NCBI RefSeq assembly: GCF_916858655.1
Contig: NZ_CAKASL010000001.1
Location: 1,178,001 to 1,242,000 of the forward strand
Source of the DNA: Aeromicrobium sp. Leaf350
Lineage (GTDB): Bacteria; Actinomycetota; Actinomycetes; Propionibacteriales; Nocardioidaceae
Direction: 5' to 3'
DNA: 64,000 nucleotides
In this document: in pieces, positions 17,798 to 25,617 of the stretch
Layout of the letters: the number at the start of each line of letters is the position of its first letter
Position numbering within the stretch: the stretch's first letter is position 1
Position numbers and translations under genes: made by a program
Notes under the pieces: model-generated
Database searches by the model: none
The model's input: the letters and a program-made list of their open reading frames with translations, nothing else
What the model was told of the DNA's origin: nothing

Positions 17798-19015
17798 CTA
17801 CTTCTTGGCGGGGACGACCGTGCAGTCGTCGATGGCCACGCCCTGCGGCGCGTTCGGGTCGCCGACGAGCGTCGCGGTCGTGACGCCACCGGCGCCGTGG
17901 TGCGAGTCCTTGCCGACCGTCATCGTCGTGCCCTTGGGCGTCTCGATCTCGATGCCCTCGAGCGCCTTCTGGACCTCGGCGCTGTCGGTCGAGCCGGCCT
18001 TGGTGATCGCGGCCTCGAGCAGCTTGATCGCGACGTAGCCCTGGTAGGCACCCGTGTCGGGCTTCTCGCCGGTCGCCTTCTCGAAGGCCTCGACGAACGC
18101 CGTGTTCTCCTCGGTCTCCTGGCACGCGTAGAAGTAGTCGTGCACGTTGTAGATCGAGGGCGCGGTGCCGTCGAGCGCCGTGGCGGTCGGCCAGTAGACG
18201 CCGGTCTGGGCGATGACGCCGTACTGGTCGATCAGACCCGTGGGCGCGGCCTGCTGGATGAAGCTCGTGGTGCCGGCGCCGTAGATGCCGAGGAACAGTC
18301 CGCGCTTGGACTTGTCACCCGTGGCCTCCAGGCCCGAGATCTCGTTGCGCATCGTGGTGGCGCTGACCGGGACGGCGTACTGCTCGCCGACCTCGATGGT
18401 GCGGCCGAGCTCCTCCTCCATGGAGGCCTTGGCGACGTCCCACGACTGGCGCATCGCCTCGACGTCGTAGGTGACGACGTCCCAGGTCTCGATGTCGGGG
18501 TAGCGCTCGGCGAGCCCCTTGCCGATCGCGTCGGCGAGGTCGGGCATCTGCTGCCCGATCATGAAGAAGTTCGGCGTGATGGGCGGGTCGACCAGGGTGG
18601 GCGACGTGCAGTGCGCACCGATGAAGGTCATGTTGAACCGCTGCGACGCCTCGGCCGAGGACTTGCAGAGGTCGGAGGTCTGGCCGCCGATCGCCAGGGA
18701 CACGTCCTGGTCGTTGAGGTCGCGCATGACCGTGGCGCTGCGGCCCGGGTCGAGCTGGTCATCGACCTCGACGAGCTCGATCTTCCACTTGCCGTCGACG
18801 CCGCCGTCGGCGTTGATCAGGTCGGCCGCGACGCGCGCGCCCTGGCCCTCGAGCTCGGCGATCGTGGCCTGCACGCCCGTGAAGGGGAGCACGACGCCGA
18901 TCTTGACGGTCTCGGACGCCTCGCCCGAGTCGTCGGACCCACCGCCGCACGCCCCGAGAAGGAGCGCACCTGCCATGGTCATGGCGATTGCGCCTCGCGA
19001 GATGTTCTTACTCAT
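17798..19015 (-). CDS. ABC transporter substrate-binding lipoprotein (LivK-like)
   Basis: 405-residue periplasmic-binding-protein type I (Leu/Ile/Val-binding) receptor. The N-terminus is a lipoprotein signal: MSKN-basic start, hydrophobic MTMAGALLL, and lipobox LGAC with the Cys at about residue 23, so it is anchored outside the membrane. KIGVVLPFTGVQ begins the mature type I fold. The ATG at 19013-19015 follows AGGAG; a GTG immediately upstream is an alternative. It is encoded directly before livHMGF and directly after an LLM oxidoreductase in the same unit. Ligand unknown; aromatic or cyclic acids are known ligands of this family. Confidence 0.94.
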   Translation of the reverse strand: MSKNISRGAIAMTMAGALLLGACGGGSDDSGEASETVKIGVVLPFTGVQATIAELEGQGARVAADLINADGGVDGKWKIELVEVDDQLDPGRSATVMRDLNDQDVSLAIGGQTSDLCKSSAEASQRFNMTFIGAHCTSPTLVDPPITPNFFMIGQQMPDLADAIGKGLAERYPDIETWDVVTYDVEAMRQSWDVAKASMEEELGRTIEVGEQYAVPVSATTMRNEISGLEATGDKSKRGLFLGIYGAGTTSFIQQAAPTGLIDQYGVIAQTGVYWPTATALDGTAPSIYNVHDYFYACQETEENTAFVEAFEKATGEKPDTGAYQGYVAIKLLEAAITKAGSTDSAEVQKALEGIEIETPKGTTMTVGKDSHHGAGGVTTATLVGDPNAPQGVAIDDCTVVPAKK

Positions 19016-19018
19016 CAC

Positions 19019-20035
19019 TCACTGCTCCTGTCGAAAGGTGTCGAAGATCGAGCTGAGCCGAGCGGGGTCGTCCACGGGCCATCCGTAGTACGACGACGTC
19101 CGCTTGACGTTGTCCCCCAAGTGCTTCTTCGCGAGCGCCGGGATGTCCTCTGGACGTCCCGTCACCGAGAAGTGGTCGATGAAGTCGTCCGGCATGACCG
19201 AGGCCATCTCGTCCCACCGGTTCGACTTGGACATGGCCGTGAGCTCCGGCTGCAGGTCCTCGTAGCCGATGGCCTCGAAGACCGGGCCGTAGGCCGGCGT
19301 GGATCCGTAGAAGCCGAGCTGCGCGGCGATCTGCGCGCGACGCTCCTGGAGCTCCTGCTCGGTGTCGCCGATGGCCATGAAGATCGGCAGCGAGATTTCG
19401 ATGTCGTCGATCGTGCGACCCGACTTCGCGAGGCCCCGCTCGAGCGCCGGCCAGGTGACCTTCTCGAGGTAGGCCGGGTTCGTGAACGAGTGCAGCAGGA
19501 TGCCGTCGGCGACCTCGGCCGCCATCTCGACCATCTTCGGGCCGACGGCCGCGAGGTGGATCGGGATGTGGTGGTCGTGCGGCTTCGGCGCCCAGAACGG
19601 CGACATCAGCGTGTGCGTGTAGTACTCGCCCTCGAAGGTGAGGCGCTCACCGGTCCGCCAGCTCTCCCAGATCGCGCGGAGGGCGAGCACGAACTCGCGC
19701 ATCTGCCCGACGGGGCTGTGCCACGGCATGCTGTAGCGGCGCTCGATGTGGGGCTTGACCTGGCTGCCGAGACCGAGGGTGAAGCGACCGTCGGCGACGC
19801 CGGCGATGTTCCAGGCCGAGTAGGCCACGGTCATCGGCGTGCGGGCCAGGGCGACCGCGATCGCGGTGCCGACACCGATCGTCGAGGTGCGGCGCGTGAC
19901 CTCGTAGGCCTGGAGGAAGACGTCCAGACCGGTCTCGGTGCACCAGGCCGTGTCGTGGCCGGCGAGCTCGGCCGCCACCGCCTTGTCGCCGGACGCGATG
20001 ATGTCCTTGTCCAGCAGCGTGGTGTCGATGCGCAC
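19019..20035 (-). CDS. LLM-class, probably F420-dependent, oxidoreductase
   Basis: 338-residue luciferase-like TIM-barrel protein. The pattern TSTIGVGTAIAVALARTPMTVAYSAWNIA followed by LGLGSQVKPHIERR (shown here by its ends, TSTIGVG and LGLGSQVKPHIERR) fits the F420-binding LLM subfamily found in actinobacteria, in which F420H2 or F420 serves hydride transfer. GTG at 20033-20035 is chosen because GAAGGGA lies 8 bp upstream. It heads the transporter operon downstream of site D. With fno-fbiC-cofC under the same type of operator, it is the likeliest consumer of F420 in this island. FMN use cannot be excluded from sequence alone. Confidence 0.88.
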   Translation of the reverse strand: MRIDTTLLDKDIIASGDKAVAAELAGHDTAWCTETGLDVFLQAYEVTRRTSTIGVGTAIAVALARTPMTVAYSAWNIAGVADGRFTLGLGSQVKPHIERRYSMPWHSPVGQMREFVLALRAIWESWRTGERLTFEGEYYTHTLMSPFWAPKPHDHHIPIHLAAVGPKMVEMAAEVADGILLHSFTNPAYLEKVTWPALERGLAKSGRTIDDIEISLPIFMAIGDTEQELQERRAQIAAQLGFYGSTPAYGPVFEAIGYEDLQPELTAMSKSNRWDEMASVMPDDFIDHFSVTGRPEDIPALAKKHLGDNVKRTSSYYGWPVDDPARLSSIFDTFRQEQ

Positions 20036-20055
20036 TGTCAGTCCCTTCGATTGAA

Positions 20056-20071
20056 CCAAGCGATTGCTTGG
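20056..20071. promoter_or_regulatory. Operator-like palindrome (site D) upstream of LLM/ABC operon
   Basis: CCAAGCGATTGCTTGG is a perfect 6-bp inverted repeat with a 4-bp centre, 20 bp upstream of the LLM GTG start and after the preceding fadD stop. It is the cleanest example of the CCAAGC-N4-GCTTGG family and makes the transporter part of the same predicted regulon. Confidence 0.75.
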
Positions 20072-20128
20072 GTGATATAGAACACGGTCCCCGGTGTGAT
20101 GTCAAGCACAGTCCGGCGGTGCGACGAC

Positions 20129-21664
20129 CTAGCGGACGAGGTCGGTGCGGAGCACCGACTTGAGCACCTTGAGGTTGGCGTTGCGGGGCAGCTCGTCCAC
20201 GAACTCCACGCGCGTGGGCTTCTTGTAGCTCGCCAGGCGGGACAGCGCGTGGTCGACCACGGCGGCCTCGTCGAGGCTCGATCCCGCGGCCCGCACCACG
20301 ACGGCACAGACCGACTCCCCCCACCGGTCGTGGGGCACCCCGACGACCGCCACGTCCGCGACCCCGTCGAGCTGCGCCAGGACGCGCTCGACCTCGGCCG
20401 GGTACACGTTCATGCCGCCGCTGATGATCAGGTCGGCCTGCCGGCCGTCGACGTAGACGAAGCCGCGCTCGTCGACGTGGCCGAGGTCGCCCGTGAAGTA
20501 GCGACCGTCGCGCAGCGCAGCCCGGGTGGCTGCCTCGTTGCCCCAGTAGCCCACGAACAGGCAGGGCGAGTCGACGACGATCTCGCCCACCTCGCCCGGT
20601 GGCAGGACGTCGCCGTCCTCGCCCACGACGACCACCGACGAGGGTGCGAGCGGCCGACCGATCGTGCTGAACGGCGCCTCCGCCCCGCTCGAGCCGTCGG
20701 CGTCCAGCCGGGTCGTGGCGGCGACCGCCGCCAGGGTCTCGGTCGCCCCGTAGGACTCGACGTAGGCGGCGCCCAGCACGGCGACCATCGCCTCGCGCTG
20801 CTCGGGCGTCGCGGGCGAGGCCGAGTGGCACACGCCCGCGAGCCGGGCGATCGCGGCGGGCCGTCGGGCGGCGTGCTCGGCGAAGCCGTCCATGTACGGC
20901 GTCGGCACGAACGTGAAGGTGCTGCCGTGCTGCTCCATCCGGTCGAACCACCGGTCGAAGGTCAGCCCTGGCTGCAGGAAGTCGATGCTCGCCCCCACGG
21001 AGAGGTGCGGGTACACGAATGCCCACATCAGGGCGGTGAACGAGATCGATCCGGAGAACGCACCCTCGCCGTACGGCACCACGCGGAAGGCCACCTGGTT
21101 CGTCCGCATCGCGGCGAGCCCACCTGCGTGCGACATCATCGCGCCCTTGGGGTTGCCCGTCGTGCCGCTCGTGTAGCCGATCATCGCGAGGTCGCCGGGC
21201 GACGGCCCGACGTCCGGCGGCTCGGCCGAGCCCGTGGTCACGACGGACTCGTAGGCCGCGTCGGTCTCGGCGCCGTCCCCTCCGCCCGTGCAGACGCGCA
21301 CGAGTCCCGTGGCCGCCTCGCAGGAGTCCACGACACCGGCCACGCCGCTCGTGTGGACGATCGCGGCGGCGTCACAGTCGCGCAGGATGTGGGCGAGCTC
21401 GTGCTCGCGGAACCGGGCGTTGACCGGCACCACCACGGCACCGGCGAGCGTGGTCGCGAGGTGCGGCTCGAGGCTGCGCAGGCCGTCCTCCACCATGACC
21501 GCGACCCGGTCGCCGGGTGCGACGCCGAGTCCCGCGAGGTGCCGCGCCAGGCGGGACGCGCGGTCCAGCAGGTCGGCGTAGCTCCGCTCGTGCTCGCCCG
21601 CTCGCACCGCCACGCGGTCGCCGAACTCACGACAGCGCAGCAGGACGTCGCGCAGCGTGTCCAT
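20129..21664 (-). CDS. AMP-forming acyl-CoA synthetase (second FadD of the island)
   Basis: 511-residue ANL-superfamily ligase. GYTSGTTGNPKGAM is the phosphate-binding loop, ESYGATE the adenine motif, and FTGDLG and the C-terminal NLKVLKSVLR lysine region are present. It is similar in design to the ligase at 7538 but diverged, suggesting a different acid substrate. It begins 7 bp after the SDR stop and is the third gene of the FMO-SDR-fadD unit under site E. Confidence 0.93.
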   Translation of the reverse strand: MDTLRDVLLRCREFGDRVAVRAGEHERSYADLLDRASRLARHLAGLGVAPGDRVAVMVEDGLRSLEPHLATTLAGAVVVPVNARFREHELAHILRDCDAAAIVHTSGVAGVVDSCEAATGLVRVCTGGGDGAETDAAYESVVTTGSAEPPDVGPSPGDLAMIGYTSGTTGNPKGAMMSHAGGLAAMRTNQVAFRVVPYGEGAFSGSISFTALMWAFVYPHLSVGASIDFLQPGLTFDRWFDRMEQHGSTFTFVPTPYMDGFAEHAARRPAAIARLAGVCHSASPATPEQREAMVAVLGAAYVESYGATETLAAVAATTRLDADGSSGAEAPFSTIGRPLAPSSVVVVGEDGDVLPPGEVGEIVVDSPCLFVGYWGNEAATRAALRDGRYFTGDLGHVDERGFVYVDGRQADLIISGGMNVYPAEVERVLAQLDGVADVAVVGVPHDRWGESVCAVVVRAAGSSLDEAAVVDHALSRLASYKKPTRVEFVDELPRNANLKVLKSVLRTDLVR

Positions 21665-21671
21665 CCGGGCC

Positions 21672-22604
21672 TCAGCCTCCGTGCGTGCGGAGCGCCTCGC
21701 GCCGCTCGCCCAGCAGCTGCAGCTCGTCGGCCGCGGACAGGGGGTGAGCGACGTCGGACGGATCGAGGATCTGCTCGATGTGCAGCGCGATGTCCTCGAC
21801 CGTGGCGGGCTTGTCGCCCGAGCCTCCCCAGCCGCTCGTCAGTCCGGTCGTGACGCGGGCGAAGTGCCCGGCACCCGCGGAGAAGACCATGTGGGTCTCG
21901 TGGCACGCCTCGCTCGAGAGGTAGGCGACCAGCGGGGCCACGTGCTCGGCGCCGAAGGCGTCCGCGTCCTCCGGGTCGCCGGCGAGGATCGCCTCGGTCA
22001 TGCGGGTGCGCGCGATGGGGCACACGACGTTGCTGAGCACCCCGGCCCGCGCCCCCTCGATCGCCAGGACGTTGGACAGACCGATGACCCCGGTCTTGGC
22101 CGAGCCGTAGGCCGCCTGTCCGAAGTTGCCGAAGGTGCCCGCGTTCGAGGCGATGAACACGAGGCGGCCGTAGCCCTGCTCCTGCATGTGGCGGAACGCC
22201 GGACGGCTCACGTACGCGGCACCGCGCAGGTGCACGTCGTGCACGGCACGGAAGTCGTCCCAGTCGAGCTTGGCGAAGCTCTTGTCGCGCAGGATGCCGG
22301 CGTTGTTCACGACGACGTCGATGCGGCCGAAGGTCTCGACGGCCGTGGCCACGATGGCCTCGCCGCCCTCGACGGTGGCGACCGAGTCGGTCGACGCGAC
22401 GGCCCGGCCACCGGCGGCCTCGATCTCGTCCACGACCGCCTGGGCGGGCGTGGTCGAGCCGGCGGTGCCGTCGACCGAACCGCCGGTGTCGTTGACGACG
22501 ACGACGGCGCCGCCGCGGGCCAGCTCGAGGGCGTAGGCGCGACCGAGGCCGCCGCCGGCACCGGTGACGACCGCGACGCGGTTCGCGAGGGAGAGTGCGG
22601 ACAT
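21672..22604 (-). CDS. SDR dehydrogenase, MFE-2/HSD17B4-like
   Basis: 310-residue short-chain dehydrogenase. TGAGGGLG at 14-21 binds NAD(P), NNAG at 100-103, and the catalytic triad is around Ser153, Tyr166 and Lys170 (YGSAK). The long insertion VVNDTGGSVDGTAGS after the second strand and the C-terminal extension are typical of the dehydrogenase domain of peroxisomal multifunctional enzyme type 2, which oxidises 3-hydroxyacyl-CoA. A beta-oxidation role therefore fits well. It lies 29 bp after the flavoprotein gene and 7 bp before fadD. Confidence 0.92.
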   Translation of the reverse strand: MSALSLANRVAVVTGAGGGLGRAYALELARGGAVVVVNDTGGSVDGTAGSTTPAQAVVDEIEAAGGRAVASTDSVATVEGGEAIVATAVETFGRIDVVVNNAGILRDKSFAKLDWDDFRAVHDVHLRGAAYVSRPAFRHMQEQGYGRLVFIASNAGTFGNFGQAAYGSAKTGVIGLSNVLAIEGARAGVLSNVVCPIARTRMTEAILAGDPEDADAFGAEHVAPLVAYLSSEACHETHMVFSAGAGHFARVTTGLTSGWGGSGDKPATVEDIALHIEQILDPSDVAHPLSAADELQLLGERREALRTHGG

Positions 22605-22633
22605 GGGTTTCCTCCGTGATGATGCGGTGCGGG

Positions 22634-24418
22634 TCAGGCCAGGCCGTGACGGGGCAGGACACCCTGAAGATCCGCGCGGATCTGCAGGGCCAGGTAGGTC
22701 GAGTAGAGCCGCGCCTCCATGAGCGATCCGCCCATGACCCAGAAGCCGTCCTGGGCCGTGCGGACCCACATGTTCTCCATGATGTGGTTCTCGTCGAACC
22801 CCCAGATGCGACCGACGCGGTCGGCGACCTCGTCGCCGAAGAGCAGGCGGACGCCCTCCTGCTGGTTCTCGTAGCCGGTGGCCAGGATGATCGAGTCGGC
22901 CTCGAGCAGCTCGCCGCTGAGCATGCGGACACCGCCGGCCTCGACGGTCCGGATGTCGGCCGCCTGGCGCACCGAGATGCTGCCGTCGATGATCAGGTCC
23001 GAGCACCCGACGTTGATGTAGTAGCCGCCGCCCTTGCGGAGGTACTTCATGTGGAAGCCGGTCTGGTCGGGCTCGAAGTCGGTGCGGAAGCCCGCCTTCT
23101 CGAGCCCGTCGATCAGGTCACGGTCCAGGTCGCACGTCTTGCGCGTGAGCCACTGGTAGGTGTCCTTGAGCATCGGGTAGGGCGTCGCGGCCTGCACGAA
23201 GTCGACGTCCGTGGGATCGAGCTCGTCGGAGTAGGCCGCGTAGACCATCGTGCCGCAGGGATCGAGGCTGATGACGGCTGACGGGTTGCGCTGCACCATC
23301 GTGACGCGGGCGCCGTTCTCGTGCAGGTCCTGCGCGATGTCGTGCGCGCTGCTGCCGGTGCCGAACACGACGACCGACTCGCCGGCGTGGTCCGTGCCCG
23401 AGCGGTAGGACGTGGAGTGCATGCTGCGGCCGGCGAAGTCGTCGAGCCCGTCGATCGTGGGCACCTTCGGGACGCCGCTGTGGCCGCCTGTCGCCAGCAC
23501 CACGTGCGGGGTCGTGATCTGCACCTCGCCGTCGGGGCGACGGACGGTCAGCGACCACTGGCCCGTCTCGTCGTCACGGGCACCCGTCACGACCTCCGAG
23601 CCCGTCCAGACGTTGAGCTCCATCGCCTCGGCGTAGGACTCGAGCCAGTGGGCGAGCTTGTCCTTCGGCAGGAACGCCGGCCAGGTCTCGGGGTACGGCA
23701 TGTACGGGAGCGTGTTGGTCGCGACCTCGTTGTGCAGGGTCAGCGAGTGGTAGCGGTGGCGCCAGTTGTCGCCGACGCGCTCGTTGCGCTCGATGACGAG
23801 CGCGTCCACGCCCATCTGACGCAGGCGCGCGCCGAGCACCAGGCCGCCGTGACCGCCGCCGATGACGACGACCTGCGGGTCGCGGTCGTCGAAGCGCTGC
23901 TCCTTGGTCCGCCGGTCGAGCCAGTTCTCCGTGCCCGCGCCGTGCTCGCGGCCCTTCGGGCGGTCGACGCCCGTGCGGACCGGGAAGCCGTGCAGCTCCT
24001 GGAGGGTCGTGAGCATGACCCAGACGGTCGGCTCGGGACCGTCGATGCGCAGCCGCACGTACGCCGTGCCGCGGCCCGCGGTCGTCTCGTAGTCGTAGAA
24101 GCCCTCCAGGACGTCGACGCCGGACCGGCGCGCGATCTTGGGCGGCGGGCGCCGCGACGACAGCTCGATCGACTTCATGCGGGCCTCCTCGGAGGTCCGG
24201 CCGAAGGCGTCGGTGATCTCGTCGCGACCCGCGAACGTGCGGTACCGCCAGGTGAAGGCGAGGTAGTCGATCCAGTAGCCGTCCGCGGCGAAGAGCATCG
24301 CGAAGTCGCGGGGCGCGGGCGAGCTCACCGCCTCGCGCAGCTGGTCGAGCCAGCTCTCGAACTCGTGCAGCGCGCGGCTGCCGCGCTCGATCGCTTCTCG
24401 GGTGTCATCGGTCGTCAC
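22634..24418 (-). CDS. NTF2-like domain fused to FMO-type flavin monooxygenase
   Basis: 594-residue flavoprotein. Residues 1 to about 150 form an NTF2/SnoaL-like domain. Then come an FAD Rossmann motif GGGHGG (187-192), the class B fingerprint F328-x-G330-x3-H334-x3-Y338, and an NADPH Rossmann motif GTGSSA (353-358), ending with ATGYEN. Tyr replaces the Trp of true Baeyer-Villiger enzymes, so hydroxylation or N/S-oxygenation is as likely as ring-oxygen insertion. The ATG is followed by an open N-terminus without signal peptide. It is divergent from the TetR gene, with operator-like sites in the 87 bp between them, and is the first gene of its operon. Confidence 0.9.
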   Translation of the reverse strand: MTTDDTREAIERGSRALHEFESWLDQLREAVSSPAPRDFAMLFAADGYWIDYLAFTWRYRTFAGRDEITDAFGRTSEEARMKSIELSSRRPPPKIARRSGVDVLEGFYDYETTAGRGTAYVRLRIDGPEPTVWVMLTTLQELHGFPVRTGVDRPKGREHGAGTENWLDRRTKEQRFDDRDPQVVVIGGGHGGLVLGARLRQMGVDALVIERNERVGDNWRHRYHSLTLHNEVATNTLPYMPYPETWPAFLPKDKLAHWLESYAEAMELNVWTGSEVVTGARDDETGQWSLTVRRPDGEVQITTPHVVLATGGHSGVPKVPTIDGLDDFAGRSMHSTSYRSGTDHAGESVVVFGTGSSAHDIAQDLHENGARVTMVQRNPSAVISLDPCGTMVYAAYSDELDPTDVDFVQAATPYPMLKDTYQWLTRKTCDLDRDLIDGLEKAGFRTDFEPDQTGFHMKYLRKGGGYYINVGCSDLIIDGSISVRQAADIRTVEAGGVRMLSGELLEADSIILATGYENQQEGVRLLFGDEVADRVGRIWGFDENHIMENMWVRTAQDGFWVMGGSLMEARLYSTYLALQIRADLQGVLPRHGLA

Positions 24419-24426
24419 GGCGTTAA

Positions 24427-24442
24427 CCTAGCAAGTGATAGG
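24427..24442. promoter_or_regulatory. Operator-like palindrome (site E1) between flavoprotein and TetR genes
   Basis: CCTAGCAAGTGATAGG, extended to AACCTA-N8-TAGGTT (24425-24444), lies just upstream of the flavoprotein start. It matches the 16-bp spacing of sites B, C and D with four base differences. The divergent arrangement with the TetR gene at 24506 is the classic setting for autoregulation. Confidence 0.65.
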
Positions 24443-24466
24443 TTGGTTTGTCGAGAGTAAATTGAT

Positions 24467-24476
24467 CAAGCGCTAG
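24467..24476. promoter_or_regulatory. Possible second half-strength operator (site E2)
   Basis: CAAGCGCTAG differs by one base from the perfect core CAAGCGCTTG of sites B and C. It lies 30 bp before the TetR ATG and could serve the TetR promoter while E1 serves the flavoprotein promoter. A weak match on its own. Confidence 0.4.
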
Positions 24477-24505
24477 GGCGGCCCGGTGTGTTTACACTGC
24501 TCGGC

Positions 24506-25138
24506 ATGACGAGTACCGATGCGGCCACCAAGGCCGACGTGGCGGCCCGCCCCAAGCGAGGGGGTGGCCGCGACCGCCGCGGTGAGCTCATCGCGATCGC
24601 GAGCGAGCTCTTCGCCGAGCGCGGCTTCCTGGCGACGACGATCCGCGACATCGCCGATGCCGCCGGCATCCAGTCCGGCAGCCTGTACCACCACTTCACC
24701 TCGAAGGAGTCGATGGTCGAGGAGCTGCTGGCGGACTACTGGACCACCCTGCTCCAGCGATACCGCGAGGTCGTCGACAGCGAGCCCGACGCGACGAAGG
24801 CGACCCGCGGACTGGTCCGCGCGTCGGTGCTGCTGCTCGACGAGTGCGCGCTGGCGCTGCGGGTCATGCTCAACGACTGGACCTACCTGTCGGAGACGTT
24901 CCCCTTCATGGAGGAGTCGCTCGCGGAGTGCCAGGCGATCTGGCTCGACGTCATCGAGCGCGGCGTCGCCGAGGGGTCGCTGAGCTCCGAGGTCGACGCG
25001 ACGATCTGCTACCGCACCGTCATGGCCTCGGTCAGCGGCACGGCGCGCTGGTTCCGCCCCGAGGGCAAGGTCAGCGTCGAGGCGCTCGCCGACGACATGG
25101 CCAACATCTTCATGAGCGGCTTCGCGGCGCGATCTTGA
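24506..25138 (+). CDS. TetR-family regulator, probable repressor of the catabolic island
   Basis: 210-residue TetR-type protein. A basic N-terminal tail (about residues 8-25) precedes the helix-turn-helix TTIRDIADAAGIQSGSLYHH at about residues 45-65. The C-terminal domain is all-helical and of TetR_C type, expected to bind a CoA thioester or acid. ATG at 24506 is used; no ribosome-binding site is visible, so it may be leaderless. A KstR2-like behaviour, with release by a pathway acyl-CoA, is inferred from the operator shape and the many target CoA genes. A hairpin overlaps its stop codon. Confidence 0.9.
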   Translation: MTSTDAATKADVAARPKRGGGRDRRGELIAIASELFAERGFLATTIRDIADAAGIQSGSLYHHFTSKESMVEELLADYWTTLLQRYREVVDSEPDATKATRGLVRASVLLLDECALALRVMLNDWTYLSETFPFMEESLAECQAIWLDVIERGVAEGSLSSEVDATICYRTVMASVSGTARWFRPEGKVSVEALADDMANIFMSGFAARS

Positions 25139-25155
25139 CCGATCGCGCCGCGAAG
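25120..25155. terminator. Hairpin overlapping the TetR stop codon
   Basis: Perfect 15-bp inverted repeat (25120-25134 with 25141-25155) with loop TTGACC. The left arm encodes the last residues of the TetR protein and the stop lies in the loop. It separates the convergent TetR and DUF3237 genes and probably terminates both. Confidence 0.8.
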
Positions 25156-25178
25156 GCGGGTGCTGGGACCGGCAGGTC

Positions 25179-25604
25179 TCAGCGCAGCTCGTACACGTCG
25201 TAGCGCACCTGGCCGGCCGTGGTGTCGATCGAGCCCTTGCCGACGAACAGGCTGGAGTTCAGCCACGTGTAGCGCTCGTCCGCGACCTCGAAGGTGATCG
25301 CGGTGTACATCGTGGCGCCGTTCATGCCGCCCGACGCGTCGCCGCGGCCCTGGTACGTCATGTAGACGAAGGCCCCGTCGTCGGTCTTGAGGGCCATGCG
25401 GACGTCCGGGATCGCCGTGCCGTCCGGGCCGATCAGCAGCCAGTCGGCCGCCGACTCGCCCCGCTGGGAGGCGGAGAGGCGCTCGCCCTCGAGGCGGCCG
25501 TCGGTGATGCCGACGACGATCCGCTGACCCAGGGGCGTCTGCCCCGCGAAGTCGGGCTTCGCGATCGGGTTGGCGGTGAGCGTGCAGAAAGGGACCAGCT
25601 CCAT
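25179..25604 (-). CDS. DUF3237 domain protein, copy 2
   Basis: 141-residue DUF3237 protein beginning MELVPFCTLTANPIAKPDF. The block SADWLL... reads SAADWLLIGPDGTAIPDVRM here, and DGAFVYMTYQGRGD and DERYTWLN follow as in the paralogue at 10612. AGGAGAAG precedes the ATG (25602-25604). It sits 13 bp after the thiolase gene in a unit SDR > thiolase > DUF3237, a position where other clusters carry a small DUF35 partner of the thiolase. An accessory or lyase-like role is therefore conceivable but unproven. Cytosolic. Confidence 0.86.
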   Translation of the reverse strand: MELVPFCTLTANPIAKPDFAGQTPLGQRIVVGITDGRLEGERLSASQRGESAADWLLIGPDGTAIPDVRMALKTDDGAFVYMTYQGRGDASGGMNGATMYTAITFEVADERYTWLNSSLFVGKGSIDTTAGQVRYDVYELR

Positions 25605-25617
25605 ATGTCTTCTTCTC

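Noticed and set aside
3770..20035. A picrate/dinitrophenol (npd) F420 cluster
   Set aside because: Although fno and an LLM protein are present, the region is dominated by CoA ligases, dehydrogenases and thiolases, and no npdC/npdI-type hydride transferase pair with matching neighbours was seen.
22634..24418. Naming the flavoprotein a Baeyer-Villiger monooxygenase
   Set aside because: The fingerprint has Tyr at the position where Baeyer-Villiger enzymes carry Trp followed by Pro or Asp.
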